A stretch of DNA of 64,000 nucleotides from Triticum aestivum (Eukaryota; Streptophyta; Magnoliopsida; Poales; Poaceae). Numbering within the stretch: position 1 is the first letter of the stretch; each line of letters starts with the position of its first letter. The DNA lies in NCBI RefSeq assembly GCF_018294505.1, contig NC_057804.1:249668156-249732155 (forward strand). Direction: 5' to 3'. The translations under genes were made by a program, and so were the position numbers. This document shows positions 21,965 through 33,806 of this stretch, piece by piece. Below the pieces are notes generated by a model. It was given only the letters and a program-made list of their open reading frames with translations, searched no databases and had not been told where the DNA came from.

Positions 21965-22585
21965 AAAGAGACATGGACAACACACGATAAAGTAAAGAAA
22001 AGGCGTGTATGTCTTATGCAAACATATCACACATGCATCTTCGATATCGGAAGTGACATGAGGAGATAGTGTGTGGTTGTTTGCAACCGAGAGAGAAAGA
22101 CCCCTAGCATGTGGCCAAGCGAGGTCTGACAAACACGGGAGAGAGGTCGAGAGAGACGTATGGAGAAAATGTAGGCATGGGGAGGAGAGAGTGTGCGTTT
22201 GTGACAAAGAGATCCCCTGGAGATTGTGATGGGACTACATGGGGGGAGACCGAGTGACAAGGTGTGTGCGTGATAGAAGATACCTCGAGAGATATCAAGA
22301 TAGATGTATGGATGTAAGGAGACAATACATGTATTCCTGACGGATAGTGAGAGATAGTCATACTTACGGGGGAGTGTGTGTGCCTATAATGGAGTGAGAG
22401 ATTATGGTACTTAGGGGGGATGCGTGTCACATAGAGAGAGAACAAGGGCGGAGAGTGTTAGATCGGTCTCTGTAGCGAGCGAGATATGTGTGTGTGTGAA
22501 CCAGGGAGATATAAAATTTGAGAGAGGTAGAGGAACCCTGATACGGCTGAGTGGTGCATCAGATAACTGAGAGGGGGAAAGACAC

Positions 22586-22835
22586 ACTCCATCCATTCGA
22601 TAATGCAGTGCATATGAAATTTTTAGATGTCAAACTTTGGAAACTTTGACCGGGTTCATGCAAACATTATTTATATCTACAATACCAAAGATACATCATA
22701 CGAAACTACATCTCATGATGAATCTAATGATATATGTTTGTCATTCTAGAAGTAAATATTTTTCTCCACATACCTGGTAAAACTTTGTGAAGTTTGACTT
22801 TTCAATAAATCTATGTGCTATGGACCAAAGAGAGT
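22586..22835. mobile_element. Stowaway/Mariner-type MITE, copy 2 (in the tandem duplicate)
   Basis: Left end CTCCATCCATTCGATAATG, right end TATGGACCAAAGAGAGTA, same interior as copy 1. It sits at the same place in the second tandem unit, so the MITE inserted before the duplication. Confidence 0.72.
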
Positions 22836-23700
22836 ACCTAAGTCGAGAGAGATCAAGTGCGTGTGAAGGTGAAAGAGTGAGTGTGCAAAAAGTGTGTGTG
22901 TGTGTGTGTGTGAAAGGGAAAGGGACAACAAACGATAAAATATAGAGAGTGTGTTCGTTTCTTATGCAACATATCACGCTTGCATCTCCGAGATAGAAAA
23001 GCGAGGTGAGGAGATACACAAAGATAGCTAGTGCGTGATTGTTTTCAACGGAGAGAGACGCCCCTATAGCACATGTCCAATAGAGGTTTGGCGAACAAGG
23101 GACAGAGGTCGAGAGGGACGCATGGAGAAGATGGACGAATGGGATGGGAGAGAGGGTGTGTTTGTGATAGAGAGATCCCCCTCGAGATCGTGAGGGGACT
23201 ATATGGGTGGGAGAACGAGGGACGAGGTGTGTGTGCGATAGAAAGATGCCCCGAGAGAAATCGAGATAGACTAAGTGAGGGAAAGAGACAATGCATATGT
23301 TTTTGATGGAGACTGAGAAATAGTCATATACATAGGGGGGGCTGTGCGTGCCAACAATTGAGTGAGAGATATCCAAACTTAGCTAGGCATGATATTGTGT
23401 GTGTGTGTGCTTGTGATATGGAGAGAGAATGAGGAAGAGAGAGAGAGAGATTTAGATGGGTCTATCGAGTGCGAGTGAGATATGCATGTGTATGTGTGAC
23501 CCAGGGAGATGGAGAGTTCGAGAGATAGTGGGAAGAGCTCCGAGATGGCAGAGTGGTGCGTGAGAGAGTTACGGACAACGAGATAGGGAATTTGTGTCGG
23601 TACGATGAGTGCACCCTAGATATTTAGCTTGGACTAGAGAATCATACATTGTGTGCCAGAGAGACCTATACAGGGAGTGTGCATGCGAACTAGAAAGACT

Positions 23701-23760
23701 GACACACACACACACACACACACACAGAGACAGAGACAGAGAGAGAGAGAGAGAAGGAGA
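23701..23760. repeat. (CA)n then (GA)n compound microsatellite
   Basis: About 13 CA units followed by GACAGAGACAGA and about 10 GA units. Confidence 0.9.
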
Positions 23761-23849
23761 GGGGCTGGCAATATTTGTGTTTGCATGCGTGTGATAGAAA
23801 CGAAGATTGTCGGCGAGAGAGAGAATTGAAGTCTGAGAGAGGGGGAGGT

Positions 23850-24446
23850 CACATTTATGCATCAAAGGCTGATATAAACCATGTTTCAATATAAATTTGC
23901 ATTCAAATATTTGAATTGGAGAACATGTTGTCTGCAATCCACACATGAACGTAGATATGCGTATCAAACAAGTTCATTAATTTGACTTTCAGCATGTTCA
24001 TGCAGTACTATAATACAACATGCTACTCAATTGAGGTGTTCAATTTTGGATTTAGCTCACTATTTTGAGCTGGTGAACAAGCTATTTCATTGAATTGAGA
24101 TATTTCATTTTGGGTTTGATTCCCATTTTTGAGTGGGTCAACTATTTGTCATATAGTAAAGCATTAGCAACGTGAATGTAAAAACACATTAGTCTTGAGC
24201 ATCATCTCACCATCTAAAAAAGAAGTGACAAGCTAATATTTCAAAATTTGATTTGAATCGACTTGGTAAGGTAGACGTGGATGCTCATTCTCCCAAAATT
24301 TGAACGAACCGCTAAACACCCTCTACTCAATGGACTTCGCCGGAGCAAATAAATGGGAGACGCAAAATTACCGGCCTAGGTGGGACATGCATTAATTGGC
24401 CCGTTACATCGAGGGTAGGTTCATAACTTCATCCAAGTGCTCCTTC
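23850..24446. other. Unassigned AT-rich intergenic stretch
   Basis: I see no coding sequence, no terminal repeats and no recognisable element. It includes two similar stretches around 24025-24065 and 24085-24130 (both with TTTTGG(A/G)TTTGA-like sequence), too weak to call a repeat. Confidence 0.4.
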
Positions 24447-24609
24447 TCCTCGACTGTAATGATAGGTGCCGAATAATAAATAAACCATGGCTAGTAAAAC
24501 ACCGTCTCCTCGGCCAAAATGGCAGGCACCAAATAATTCTAAACCATGGGCGGCAGAACACCCTCTCCTTGACCAAAATCGCTCGCGCCCACTATTTCAA
24601 AGACGCCCT
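24447..24609. repeat. Degenerate short tandem repeat, left part (units about 60 bp)
   Basis: Units begin at 24447, 24507 and 24566 with TCCT(C/T)G and share a (A)AAATNGC..GGCGCC/GCGCCCA-like core followed by ATTTCAAA or AATAATTC. Two further units, at 31947 and 31991, lie on the other side of the ATH insertion, so the array was split by ATH. Confidence 0.7.
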
Positions 24610-26187
24610 TGATACGTCTCCAACGTATCTATAATTTTTTATTGTTCCATGCTATTATATTATCTGTTTTGGATGTTTTCTATGCATTATTATGCTATTT
24701 TATATTATTTTTGGGACTAACCTATTAACCTAGAGCCCAGTGCCAGTTCCTGTTTTCCCCCTGTTTTAGAGTTTCGAAGAAAAGGAATACCAAACGGAGT
24801 CCAAATGGAATAAAACTTTCACAATAATCTTTCTTGGACCAAAAGCAAATCAAGAGAATTGGAGATGAAGTCGGAGGAGCCACGAGGAGGCCACGAGGGT
24901 GGAGTACACGCCCAGGGGGTACGGCACGCCCCCTGTCTTGTGGGCCCCTCATGGGTCTCCTGACCTAATTTCTTTGCCTATATATTCCCATATAGCCCCA
25001 AACCAACTATGGCATCCACGAAAACACTTTTCCACCGCCGCAACCTTCTGTACCCCTCAGATCCCATCTAGGGGCCTTTTCCGGCGTCCTGCCAGAGGGG
25101 GATTCGATCACAGAGGGCTTCTAAAGCAGCACCATTGCCCTTCCGATGAAGCGTAAGTAGTTTACATCAAACCTACGGGTCCATAGCTAGTAGCCAGATG
25201 GCTTCTTCTCTCTCATTGATTCTCAATACCATGTTCTCCTTGGTGTTCTTGGAGATCTATTTGATGTAATACCTTTTTGCAGTGTGTTTGTCGAGATACG
25301 ATGAATTGTGGATTTATGATTAGCTTATCTATGAATATTATTTGAATCTTCTCTGAATTCTTATATGCATGATTTGATGTATTTGCAAGTCTCTTTGAAT
25401 TATCAATTTGGTTTGGCCAACTAGATTGGTTTTTCTTGCAATGGGAGAAGTGCTTAGCTTTGTGTTCAATCTTATGGTGTCCTTTCCCAGTGAAAGTAGG
25501 GGCAGAAACGCACGTATTGTATTGTTCCCATCGAGGATAAAAAGATGGGGTTTTCATCATATTGCTTGATTTAGTTCCTCTACATCATGTCATCTCACTT
25601 GAGGCGTTACTCCGTCTTTATGAACTTGATACTCTAGTTGCAAGCTGGATAGCGGTTGATATGTGGAGTAATAGTTGTAGATGTAGGAAGGAGTCGGTCT
25701 ACTTGACACGGACGTGATGCCTATATTCATGATCATTGCATTAGATATCGTCATAACTTTGCGCTTTTCTACCAATTGCTCGGCAGTAATTTGTTCACCT
25801 ACCGTATTATTTTCTATCTTGACAGAAGCCTCTAGTGAAACCTATGGCCCTCGGGTCTCTTTCCCATCATACAACTTTCTGATCTACAATTTTATTTTTT
25901 GATCTACTATTCTTGCAATCTTTTACTTTCTGATCTATAAACCAAAAATACCAAAAATATTTACTTTATAGTTTATCTATCTCTATCAGATCTCACTTTT
26001 GCAAGCAACCATGAGGGGATTCACAACCCCATTATTGCGTTGGGTGCAAGTTTGTTTGATTGTTTGTGTGTTGTCTGCTACTGCATTGATACCTTGGTTC
26101 TCAAACTAATGGAATTACTCGTCTCTACTTCGCTGCATCACCCTTTCCTCTTCGAAGGAAAAACCAATGCAAGCTCAAGAAGTAGCA
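24610..26187 (+). repeat. ATH 5' LTR (1578 bp)
   Basis: The bounds are set by the TSD and by alignment with 30363-31942. A plausible TATA box (TATATATTCC) lies at about 24979 in a GC-richer section. Confidence 0.92.
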
Positions 26188-26198
26188 GGAAGAATTTC

Positions 26199-26215
26199 TG
26201 GAGCCGTTGCCGGGG
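26199..26215 (+). other. ATH primer binding site
   Basis: TGGAGCCGTTGCCGGGG, close to the TGGCGCCGTTGCCGGGG site common in Athila-like elements of grasses. It lies 11 bases after the LTR. Confidence 0.7.
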
Positions 26216-26420
26216 AGGTCTACGCCAAGTCAAAACATACCAAGTACCCATCATAAACTCTCATCTCTTACATTACATTATTCGCCATTCGCCTCTCGTT
26301 TTCCTCTCCCCCACTTCTAAAATGATTTTTGAAAAGATTTGCCTTTTCTTCGCCCCTCTTCCGTTTGTCTTCTTTCCTTGCTTTTTGTGTGCTCGCGTGT
26401 TGGTGTGCCTGCTTGCCTTT

Positions 26421-26841
26421 ATGGCTCAACCAAAAAACATTGATCCTCACCTTAGGAGGTTGGAAGAAATTGGAAATAATGTTAGAAGCTTTATGTATTT
26501 ACAATTTGAGCATAATAGTTTCTTTAGAGAGGAGCTAAAAGAGCAAAAAAAGTTTTATGGAGTATATGAATAAAGAGCTCGATGATATGTCTAAGGAATT
26601 TTATGGTTTGAAATCTTGGTTTGCTCATATTGGAAATCTAGTAAGCCAAATTTCTGATAAACAAGCTACCTTAGTAAATAAAATGGCCACTAAACCGGAA
26701 GATGAAAATAATGGTGAAGATCTTAAAGTTATTGATGTTACTCCTATTGAATATTTGTTTTTTAATAAAAATCTTGACAAAGACGGGACTGGAGATGAGT
26801 TAACTTTAGTTAAAACGCGTCCGAATGATTCAGATTTTTAG
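26421..26841 (+). pseudogene. gag: ATH gag-like ORF with a one-base shift in an A-run
   Basis: The ATG at 26421 opens MAQPKNIDPHLRRLEEIGNN. The frame changes at an A7 run around 26545-26555, where continuity of the predicted helix (EELKEQKK, then MEYMNKELDDMSKEFYGLKS in the next frame) indicates a single-base indel. The second part runs to 26841 and is acidic at its end. It is mostly helical and has no zinc knuckle. It is much shorter than an autonomous Athila Gag. It may be a Gag remnant kept in a non-autonomous family. Confidence 0.65.
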
Positions 26842-26912
26842 ATCTAGATGCCAAAATTGATAAAACTGGGATTGGAGAGGTCAAGACTTTAGGTAGCGAT
26901 GAACCCACTCTT

Positions 26913-27545
26913 TTGGATTTCATGGAATTTAATTGTGATAATTGTATGTTAATATATTATATTTCCTTGTTGCAATTCATGTTGAATTCTCCTCATGCTT
27001 ATAATCAAAAGAAAGCTTTTACTAAACATATCATTGATGCTATGATGCAATCTTTTGAAGAAAAGCTTGAATTGGAAGTTTCTATCCCTAGAAAGCTTTA
27101 TGATGAGTGGGAACCTACTATTAAGATCAAAATTAAAGATTATAAGTGCCATGCTTTGTGTGATTTGGGTGCTAGCGTCTCCACAGTTCCAAAAACTTTA
27201 TGTGATGTGTTAGGTTTCCATGAATCTGATGATTGTTCTTTAAATTTGCATCTTGAGGATTCCACTATTAAGAAACCTATGGGAAGGATTAATGATGTTA
27301 TTATTGTTGCAAATAGGAATTATGTGCCCATAGATTTCATTGTTCTTGATATAGATTGCAATCCTACATGTCCTATTATTCTTGGTAGACCTTTCCTTAG
27401 AAAGATTGGTGAAATTATTGATATAAAAGGAAACATTAGATTTCAATTCACATTAAGGAAGAGCCTGGAACACTTTCCTAGAAAGAAAATTAAATTGCCA
27501 TATGAATCTATTATGATAGACTTATGTATTGCATACCAAAGATGA
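26913..27545 (+). CDS. ATH aspartic protease domain ORF (Athila type)
   Basis: A 210-codon open frame. After an N-terminal helical part, KIKIKDYKCHALCDLGASVS gives the retropepsin active site as D-L-G-A-S. CNPTCPIILGRPFLRKIGEI with the ILGRPFL box follows, then the family ending FPRKK. This is the Gag-Pol protease that would process the polyprotein. No ATG is needed if it is translated as part of Gag. The preceding stop at 26839-26841 separates it from the gag-like ORF. Unusually for a relic, the frame is open to its natural stop. Confidence 0.75.
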   Translation: MDFMEFNCDNCMLIYYISLLQFMLNSPHAYNQKKAFTKHIIDAMMQSFEEKLELEVSIPRKLYDEWEPTIKIKIKDYKCHALCDLGASVSTVPKTLCDVLGFHESDDCSLNLHLEDSTIKKPMGRINDVIIVANRNYVPIDFIVLDIDCNPTCPIILGRPFLRKIGEIIDIKGNIRFQFTLRKSLEHFPRKKIKLPYESIMIDLCIAYQR

Positions 27546-30348
27546 CAATACCTAGATCTATTCGTGTTTCTATGCCTAGCTAAGGGCATCAAACAATAGC
27601 GCTTGTTGGGAGGCAACCCAAATTTATTTTTGTTCTTCGCTTTTTGTTCCTGTTTTGCTTTGAACAAATCATCTAGCCTCTGGTTAGATGTGGTTTTGTG
27701 TATTAGTTAGTGTTTGTGCCAAGTAAGACCTTTGGGATAGCTTACTGTCATAGTTATTTTGATCCTGCTGAAAAATAGAAACTTTTGCACCTAGTAAATA
27801 ATTTCCTGGATTTTATTGAAATGTGCATTTGACCTGATTATTTTTTTCTCTGGATTGGTGCACAAATTTCCCAGCTTTTCTTAAATTTTCAGAATTTTTG
27901 GAGTTACAAAAGTATTCGAGAGTTGTATATTGCTACAGACTGTTCTATTTTTCAAAGATTATGTTTTCTATGTGATGTTTGGTTATTTTGATGAATCTAT
28001 GGGTAGTATCGCGTGGTATGAACCATGGAAAAGTTGGAATACAGTATATATTACACCAATATAAATAAATAATGAGTTTGCAACAATACCATAAAGTGGT
28101 GATTTATTTTCTTATACTAACGGAGCTTATGAGAATTTTTGTTGAGTTTTGTGTTGTGAAGCTTTCAAGTTTTGGGTAAGGATTTGATGGACTATGGAAT
28201 AAGGAGTGGCAAGAGCCAAATCTTGGGGATGCCCAAGGCACCGCAAGGTAATATTCAAGGAAAATCAAGAGCCTAAGCTTGGAGATGCCCCGGAAGGTAT
28301 CCCCTCTTTCGTCTTCGTCTGTCGGTAACTTTACTTGAGGCTATATTTTTATTCACCACATGATATGTGTTTTGCTTGGAGCGTCATGTATGATTTGAGT
28401 CTTTGATTTTTAGTTTGCCACAATCATCCTTGATGTACATACCTTTTGAGAGAGACATGCATGAATCATGATTTATTAGAATACTCTATGTGCTTCACTT
28501 ATATCTTTTGAGCTAGGCAATATTGCTCTAGTGCTTCAGTTATATCTTTTTAGAGCACGGCGGTGGTTTTATTTTATAGAAATTATGAACTATCATGCCT
28601 CACTTATATTATTTTGAGGGTCTCTAAATAGCATGGTAATTTTCTTTGGTTATAAATTTAGTCCTAATATGATAGGCATCCAAGTTGGATATAATAAAAA
28701 CTTTATGAAGTGCATTGAATACTATGAGAAGTTTGGTTCTTTATGATTGTTTTGAGATATGAAGATGGTGATATTAGAGTGATACTAGTGAGGAGTTTTG
28801 AATTTGATAGATACTAGTGTTAAAGTTTGTGATTCCCGTAGCATGCACGTATGGTGAACCATTATGTGATGAAGTCGGTGAATGATTTATTTTTTGATTG
28901 TATTCCTTTTGAGTGGCGGTCGGGGACGAGCGATGGTCTTTTCCTACCAATCTATCCCCCTAGGAGCATGCGCGTAGTACTTCATTTCGATAACTAATAT
29001 ATTTTTGCAATAAGTATGTGAGTTCCTTATGACTAATGTTGAGTCCATGGATTATACGCAGCCTCTCTTGTGCCGCGACTCTCGCTGGTACCATACACCC
29101 ACCATATACCTTCATCAAAACAACCAGCATACCTACCTATTATAGCATTTCCATAGCCATTCTGAGATATATTTCCATGCGACTTTTCACCATTCCATTT
29201 ATTATGACACGGTTCATCATTGTCATATAGCTTTTCATAATCAAGTAGTTGACATCGAATTTGTGGCAAAGCCACCTTTCATAATTATTTCATACATGTC
29301 ACTCTTGACTCATTGCACATCCCGGTACACCGCAGGAGGCATTAATAAAGAGTCATATTTTGTTCTAAGTATCGAGTTGTAATTATTGAGTTGTAAGTAA
29401 ATAATAGTGTGATGATCTTCATTATTAGAGCATTGTCCTAGTGAGGAAACGATGATGGATACTATAATTCCCCCACAACTCGGGATGAGACTCCAGACGA
29501 AAAAGAAAAAAATTTAAAAAAAGGGGCCAAAAATGAGAAAGGCCCAAATAAAATAAAAAAATGAGAGAAAAAGAGAGAAGGGGCAATGTTACTATCCTTT
29601 TTACACACTTGTGCTTCAAAGTAGCACCGTGATCTTCATGATAGAGAGTCTCCTATGATATCACTTTCATATACTAGTGTGAATTTTTCATTATAGAACT
29701 TGGCTTGTGTATTCCAATGATGGGCTTCCTAAAATTTCCCTAGGTCTACGTGAGCAAGCGAGTTGGATGCACACCCACTTAGTTTTGTTTTTGAACTTTC
29801 ATAAACTTATAGCTCTAGTGCATCCATAGCATGGCAATCCCTACTCACTCACATTGATATCTATTGATGGGCATCTCCATAGCCCGTTGATACGCCTAGT
29901 TGATGTGAGACTATCTCCATCTTTTTGTCTTCTCCACAACCACCATATTATATTCCACCTATAGTGTTATATCCATGGCTCACGCTCATGTATTCTGTGA
30001 AAGTTGAAAAAGTTTGAGAACATCAAAAGTATGAAACAATTGCTTGGCTTGTCATCGGGGTTGTGCATGATTTAAATATTTTGTGTGATGAAGACGGAGC
30101 ATAGCCAGACTATATGATTTTGTAGGGATAGCTTTCTTTGGCCTTGTTATTTTGAGAAGACATAATTGCTTTATTAGTATGCTTGAAGTTTTATCGTTTT
30201 TATGTCAATATTAAACTTTTTTTTAATCTTACGGATCGGAACATTCATACCACAATAAAGAAAATTACATGGATCAATATGTTGGGTAGCATTCCACATC
30301 ATAAATTCTGTTTTTATCATTTACCTACTCGAGGATGAGCAGGAATTA
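27546..30348 (+). other. ATH internal non-coding region
   Basis: About 2.8 kb, AT-rich, in the place where pol would be. I see no polymerase, RNase H or integrase motif. It contains the phrase GCGCTTGTTGGGAGGCAACC at 27600, which I know as frequent in grass Athila-type elements. No host gene is recognised. Confidence 0.7.
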
Positions 30349-30362
30349 AGCTTGGGGATGCT
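30349..30362 (+). other. ATH polypurine tract region
   Basis: AAGCTTGGGGATGC lies directly upstream of the 3' LTR. Confidence 0.65.
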
Positions 30363-31942
30363 TGGTACATCTCCAACGTATCTATAATTTTTTATTGTTC
30401 CATGCTATTATATTATCTGTTTTGGATGTTTTATATGCATTATTATGCTATTTTATATTATTTTGGGGACTAACCTATTAACCTAGAGCCCAGTGCCAGT
30501 TCTTGTTTTTTCCCTGTTTTAGAGTTTCGCACAAAAGGAATACAAAACGGAGTCCAAACGGAATAAAAATTTCGCGATGATCTTTCTTGGACCAGAAGCA
30601 AACTAGGAGACTTGGAGATGAAGTCGGAGGAGCCACGAGGCGGCCACAAGGGTGGAGGGCACGCCCCTCGTCTCGTGGGCCCCTCATGGGTCTCATCACC
30701 TAATTTCTTCGCCTATATATTCCTATATACCCCAAAACCAACCAGGGCATCCACGAAAACACTTTTCCACCGCTAGAACCTTCAGTACCCGTGAGATCAA
30801 ATCTAGAGGCCTTTTTTGGCGTCCTGCCAGAGGGGGATTTGATCATGGAGGGCTTCTACATCAACACCATTGCCCTTCTGATGAAGCATGAGTAGTTTAC
30901 CTCAGACCTACGGATCCATAGCTAGTAGCTAGGTGGCTTCTTCTCTCTCTTTGATTGTCAATACCATGTTCTCCTCGATGTTCTTGGGGAACTATTCGAT
31001 GTAATACCTTTTTGCGGTGTGTTTGCCGAGATCCGATGAATTGTGGATTTACGATCAGCTTATCTATGAATATTATTTGAATCTTCTCTGAATTCTTATA
31101 TGCATGATTTGATGTCTTTGCAAGTCTCTTTGAATTATCAGTTTGGTTTGGCCAACTAGATTGGTTTTTCTTGCAATGGGAGAAGTGCTTAGCTTTGGGC
31201 TTAATCTTGCGGTGTCGTTTCCTAGTGATAGTAGGGGCAGCAAGGCACGCATTGTATTGTTGCTATTGATTATAAAAAGATGGGGTTTTCATCATATTGC
31301 TTGAGTTAATTCCTATACATCATGTCATCTCGCTTAATGCGTTACTCCATTCTTTATGAACTAAATACTCTAGATGCCTACTAGATAGCGGTCAATGTGT
31401 GGAGTAATAGTAGTAGATGCAGGCAGGAGTCGGTCTACTTGACACGGACATGATGCCTATATTCATGATCATTGCCTTAGATATCATCATAACTTGTGCT
31501 TTTATATCAATTTGCTCGGCAGTAATTTGTTCACCCAACGTATTATTTTCTATGTTGAGATAAGCCTCTAGTGAAACCTGTGGCCCCCGGGTCTCTTTTC
31601 CATCATATAAGTTTCCGATCTACAATTTTAGTTCCCGATCTACTATTCTTGCAATCTTTTACTTTCCAATCTATAAACCAAAAATACCAAAAATATTTAC
31701 ATTATCGTTTATCTATCTCTATTAGATCTCACTTTTGCAAGTAATCGTGAAGGGATTGACAACCCCTTTATCTTGTTCGGTGCAAGTTTGTTTGATTGTT
31801 TGTGCAAGTACGCGGTGATTTGTGCATGTCCCCTACTGGATTGATACCTTGGTTCTCAAACTGAGGGAAATACTTCTCTCTACTTTGGTGCATCACCCTT
31901 TCCTCTTCAAGGGAAAATTGAACGCAATCTCAAGAATTAGCA
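30363..31942 (+). repeat. ATH 3' LTR (1580 bp)
   Basis: It starts TGGTACATCTCC (TGATACGTCTCC in the partner) and ends ATTAGCA, followed by the TSD GCCCT. Many scattered substitutions against the 5' LTR indicate an old insertion. Confidence 0.92.
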
Positions 31943-32040
31943 GCCCTCCTTGCCCGAAATCGCTCACGCCCATTATTTCAAAACACGCCCTCTTTGCCCG
32001 AAATCGCTCGCGCCCACTATCTGGGAGAAGCAAAGTGACT
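31943..32040. repeat. ATH TSD and right part of the degenerate short repeat array
   Basis: GCCCT (31943-31947) is the duplicated target. Repeat units at 31947 and 31991 share TTGCCCGAAATCGCTC(G/A)CGC and a following CCACTAT or CCATTATTTCAAA with the units left of ATH. Confidence 0.75.
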
Positions 32041-33806
32041 CCACTATCCCCGACCTTCAAGACACAGACCCAAGCCTAGAAGCCTAAAGTCAGGTGTAGA
32101 AATGTAACTTCCGCTTCACATTTCAGACAAATGCGTCTGTAACACATGGTTCCACCTTCCAATTCCCCATTCATACATTGTGGGCACCAAATCACCTTCT
32201 ACCCAGCTGCGAAACCTCAGCCCCTCCTTTATGAAGTCCCCCACCACACCAAATTCGCCGTTGGCTTCCTCCCCAATGCCGGAGCCACTGTCCGTTCGCC
32301 ATCATGCACTGGTTCATGTGCCTCTTACTCCATGATGCCGGAGTTGCCTCAACGACGAGAGCCTGAACTGTACCGGAGCTGATTCACCCGCGCTATTGTG
32401 CATGGCGCCGGTGCGACTCCAACTTCGGATGCATCCAGGGCCCTGGCGCTGCTTCCTCATTGCTGTCGACCGTCGCGACATATCTGCTTTCCTGCCGCCA
32501 GGAGCCACCGCAATCGCATCGGCCTCACTGACTCGGCAGCTGGAGCTTCCTACTTCATCGAGCCGCAAGATAGGTCGTACAATCATCTTAAATCACATTA
32601 TTTAGGCATCAACTATCTGAATTTTTATTTAGGGCTAGTCGATTCCCAATGGGAGGCAGCACCCCTCGAGGCGGCGGAGCTCCTAAGGGTGCGGGGGCAC
32701 AAGTTCGCCGCCGAAGCAGCGCTTACATGGCTATCTAGAGTTGTGTGGGTTGAGGGTACTGCCATCGCCGGATCTGGATGACGGCGAGTATTTGTGGATT
32801 TGCCAGGGCGACGCAACCACGGCAATGCGGTCGGGCGGGGAGCGTGGTTTTCGTAGGAGGTCCCGCGGCCAGAGACGACGGAGGCAGGCTGCTCTGCCTG
32901 TGGTCGCTGGCTCTTCGGGGAAGATTCTGAACAGTGTCAGCCGGGAGGCACAAGAAAGCCATCAAGCCATCCGGAATAGATCGGACAATACCAAAATAAA
33001 ATAATATCATGTGACCCCAATTTAGTTTTCAGTGAACAGACGTGTGACCACTCTCGTACCTTACTGTTGATCTCTTAGGTTATTTCTTTAGATCAGAGAT
33101 ATGTGTCATTCTTAACATTATGCGTTTTCTGCATCTTTAGCCACACCATCTTCCTTCTCACCGTAGCTGCTTCAACAAGGGAAGCATACACTAGAAGGTA
33201 GCTATAGTCCCCACTCAATAGTTTCCTGCATTGAATGTGCATGCCTAACATGGGCAACCAAAACAACTACAGGGCCATCGACAAGTCAGCACATGATGCT
33301 CACTCCTATGGATGGCGGCCAGATAGGTTGTACCCTCATCTTACTTGTGTGCAACATTTATGGCTTTGTTATTCATCTAAGCATGGAAAATAGATTATCA
33401 GATTTCACTATATATTCATGCTGATCTCTGAAGAGTCTTGTTCAGGAGTTAACAATGTTCCATAGTTTAGATAACAGACTTGCTCTTTAGGTAACGATGT
33501 TCCATAGTTATCATCCATCAGCCAATGCTATCCCACCGGCTGGTGATTATACAACTTCTAGTATTACCTATGTTGTTCTTTAATACTTTTGTTTGCCATC
33601 TAGTTAATCTTGAGTACAAATGATACATATTCTTTAGCTTTGATTTGTGTTCTCCCTTTAGTTTTTTAGACCAGTTGTTGCTAGTTAAGCCTAGTCCTAC
33701 TATTTCTGTCATCTCCTACAGCCACTCATTACATAAATCTAACTACTAGTTGTCTTCCATCCATGTCATATATAATTGCACACACTGGTATATCCACAAG
33801 AACCTC
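32041..33806 (+). other. Region upstream of the five-exon gene, possible 5' UTR exons
   Basis: GC-rich segments (about 32330-32580 and 32640-32960) alternate with AT-rich ones, as in leader exons and introns of a plant gene. The open frames here (for example 32398-32781) have no recognisable domain and start and stop without codon-level support. A 5' leader exon joined to an acceptor such as CCACAAG at about 33800 is possible. I cannot fix any boundary. Confidence 0.35.

Larger units (their letters stand above)
21562..23560. repeat. Divergent tandem duplication, unit about 0.95-1.0 kb, two copies, purine-strand microsatellite rich
   Basis: Landmarks recur in the same order: a MITE at 21634 and 22585, the phrase AGAGTACCTAA at 21881 and 22831, GAGAGGTCGAGAG at about 22142 and 23105, CCAGGGAGAT at 22501 and 23501, and GAGTGGTGC at 22549 and 23551. 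Spacing is 951-1002 bp. The copies differ at many positions and in GA/TG tract length. The plus strand is strongly G+A rich with GT runs. Long minus-strand ORFs here are low-complexity artefacts. Confidence 0.8.
24610..31942 (+). mobile_element. ATH: Athila-like Ty3/Gypsy retrotransposon lacking RT and integrase (non-autonomous)
   Basis: The element is 7,333 bp and plus-oriented. LTRs are 1578 and 1580 bp, starting TGATACGTCTCCAACG and ending in AGTAGCA/ATTAGCA. The TSD GCCCT is at 24605-24609 and 31943-31947. A PBS-like site follows the left LTR and a purine tract precedes the right LTR. The internal region is only 4.2 kb. It encodes a short Gag-like protein and a protease of Athila type, then about 2.8 kb with no coding sequence. 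No RT, RNase H or integrase motif is visible in any frame. It would need enzymes from an autonomous relative (Sabrina/WHAM/Fatima-type elements are candidates; I cannot choose by eye). Confidence 0.9.

Noticed and set aside
21890..23967. Minus-strand ORFs of 80-211 codons rich in Ser, His, Thr and Leu
   Set aside because: They are translations of GA/TG microsatellite sequence; a low-complexity artefact.
32398..32781. 127-codon ORF upstream of the five-exon gene
   Set aside because: No recognisable domain, no standard codon pattern and no splice continuity into exon 1. Left as possible leader sequence.
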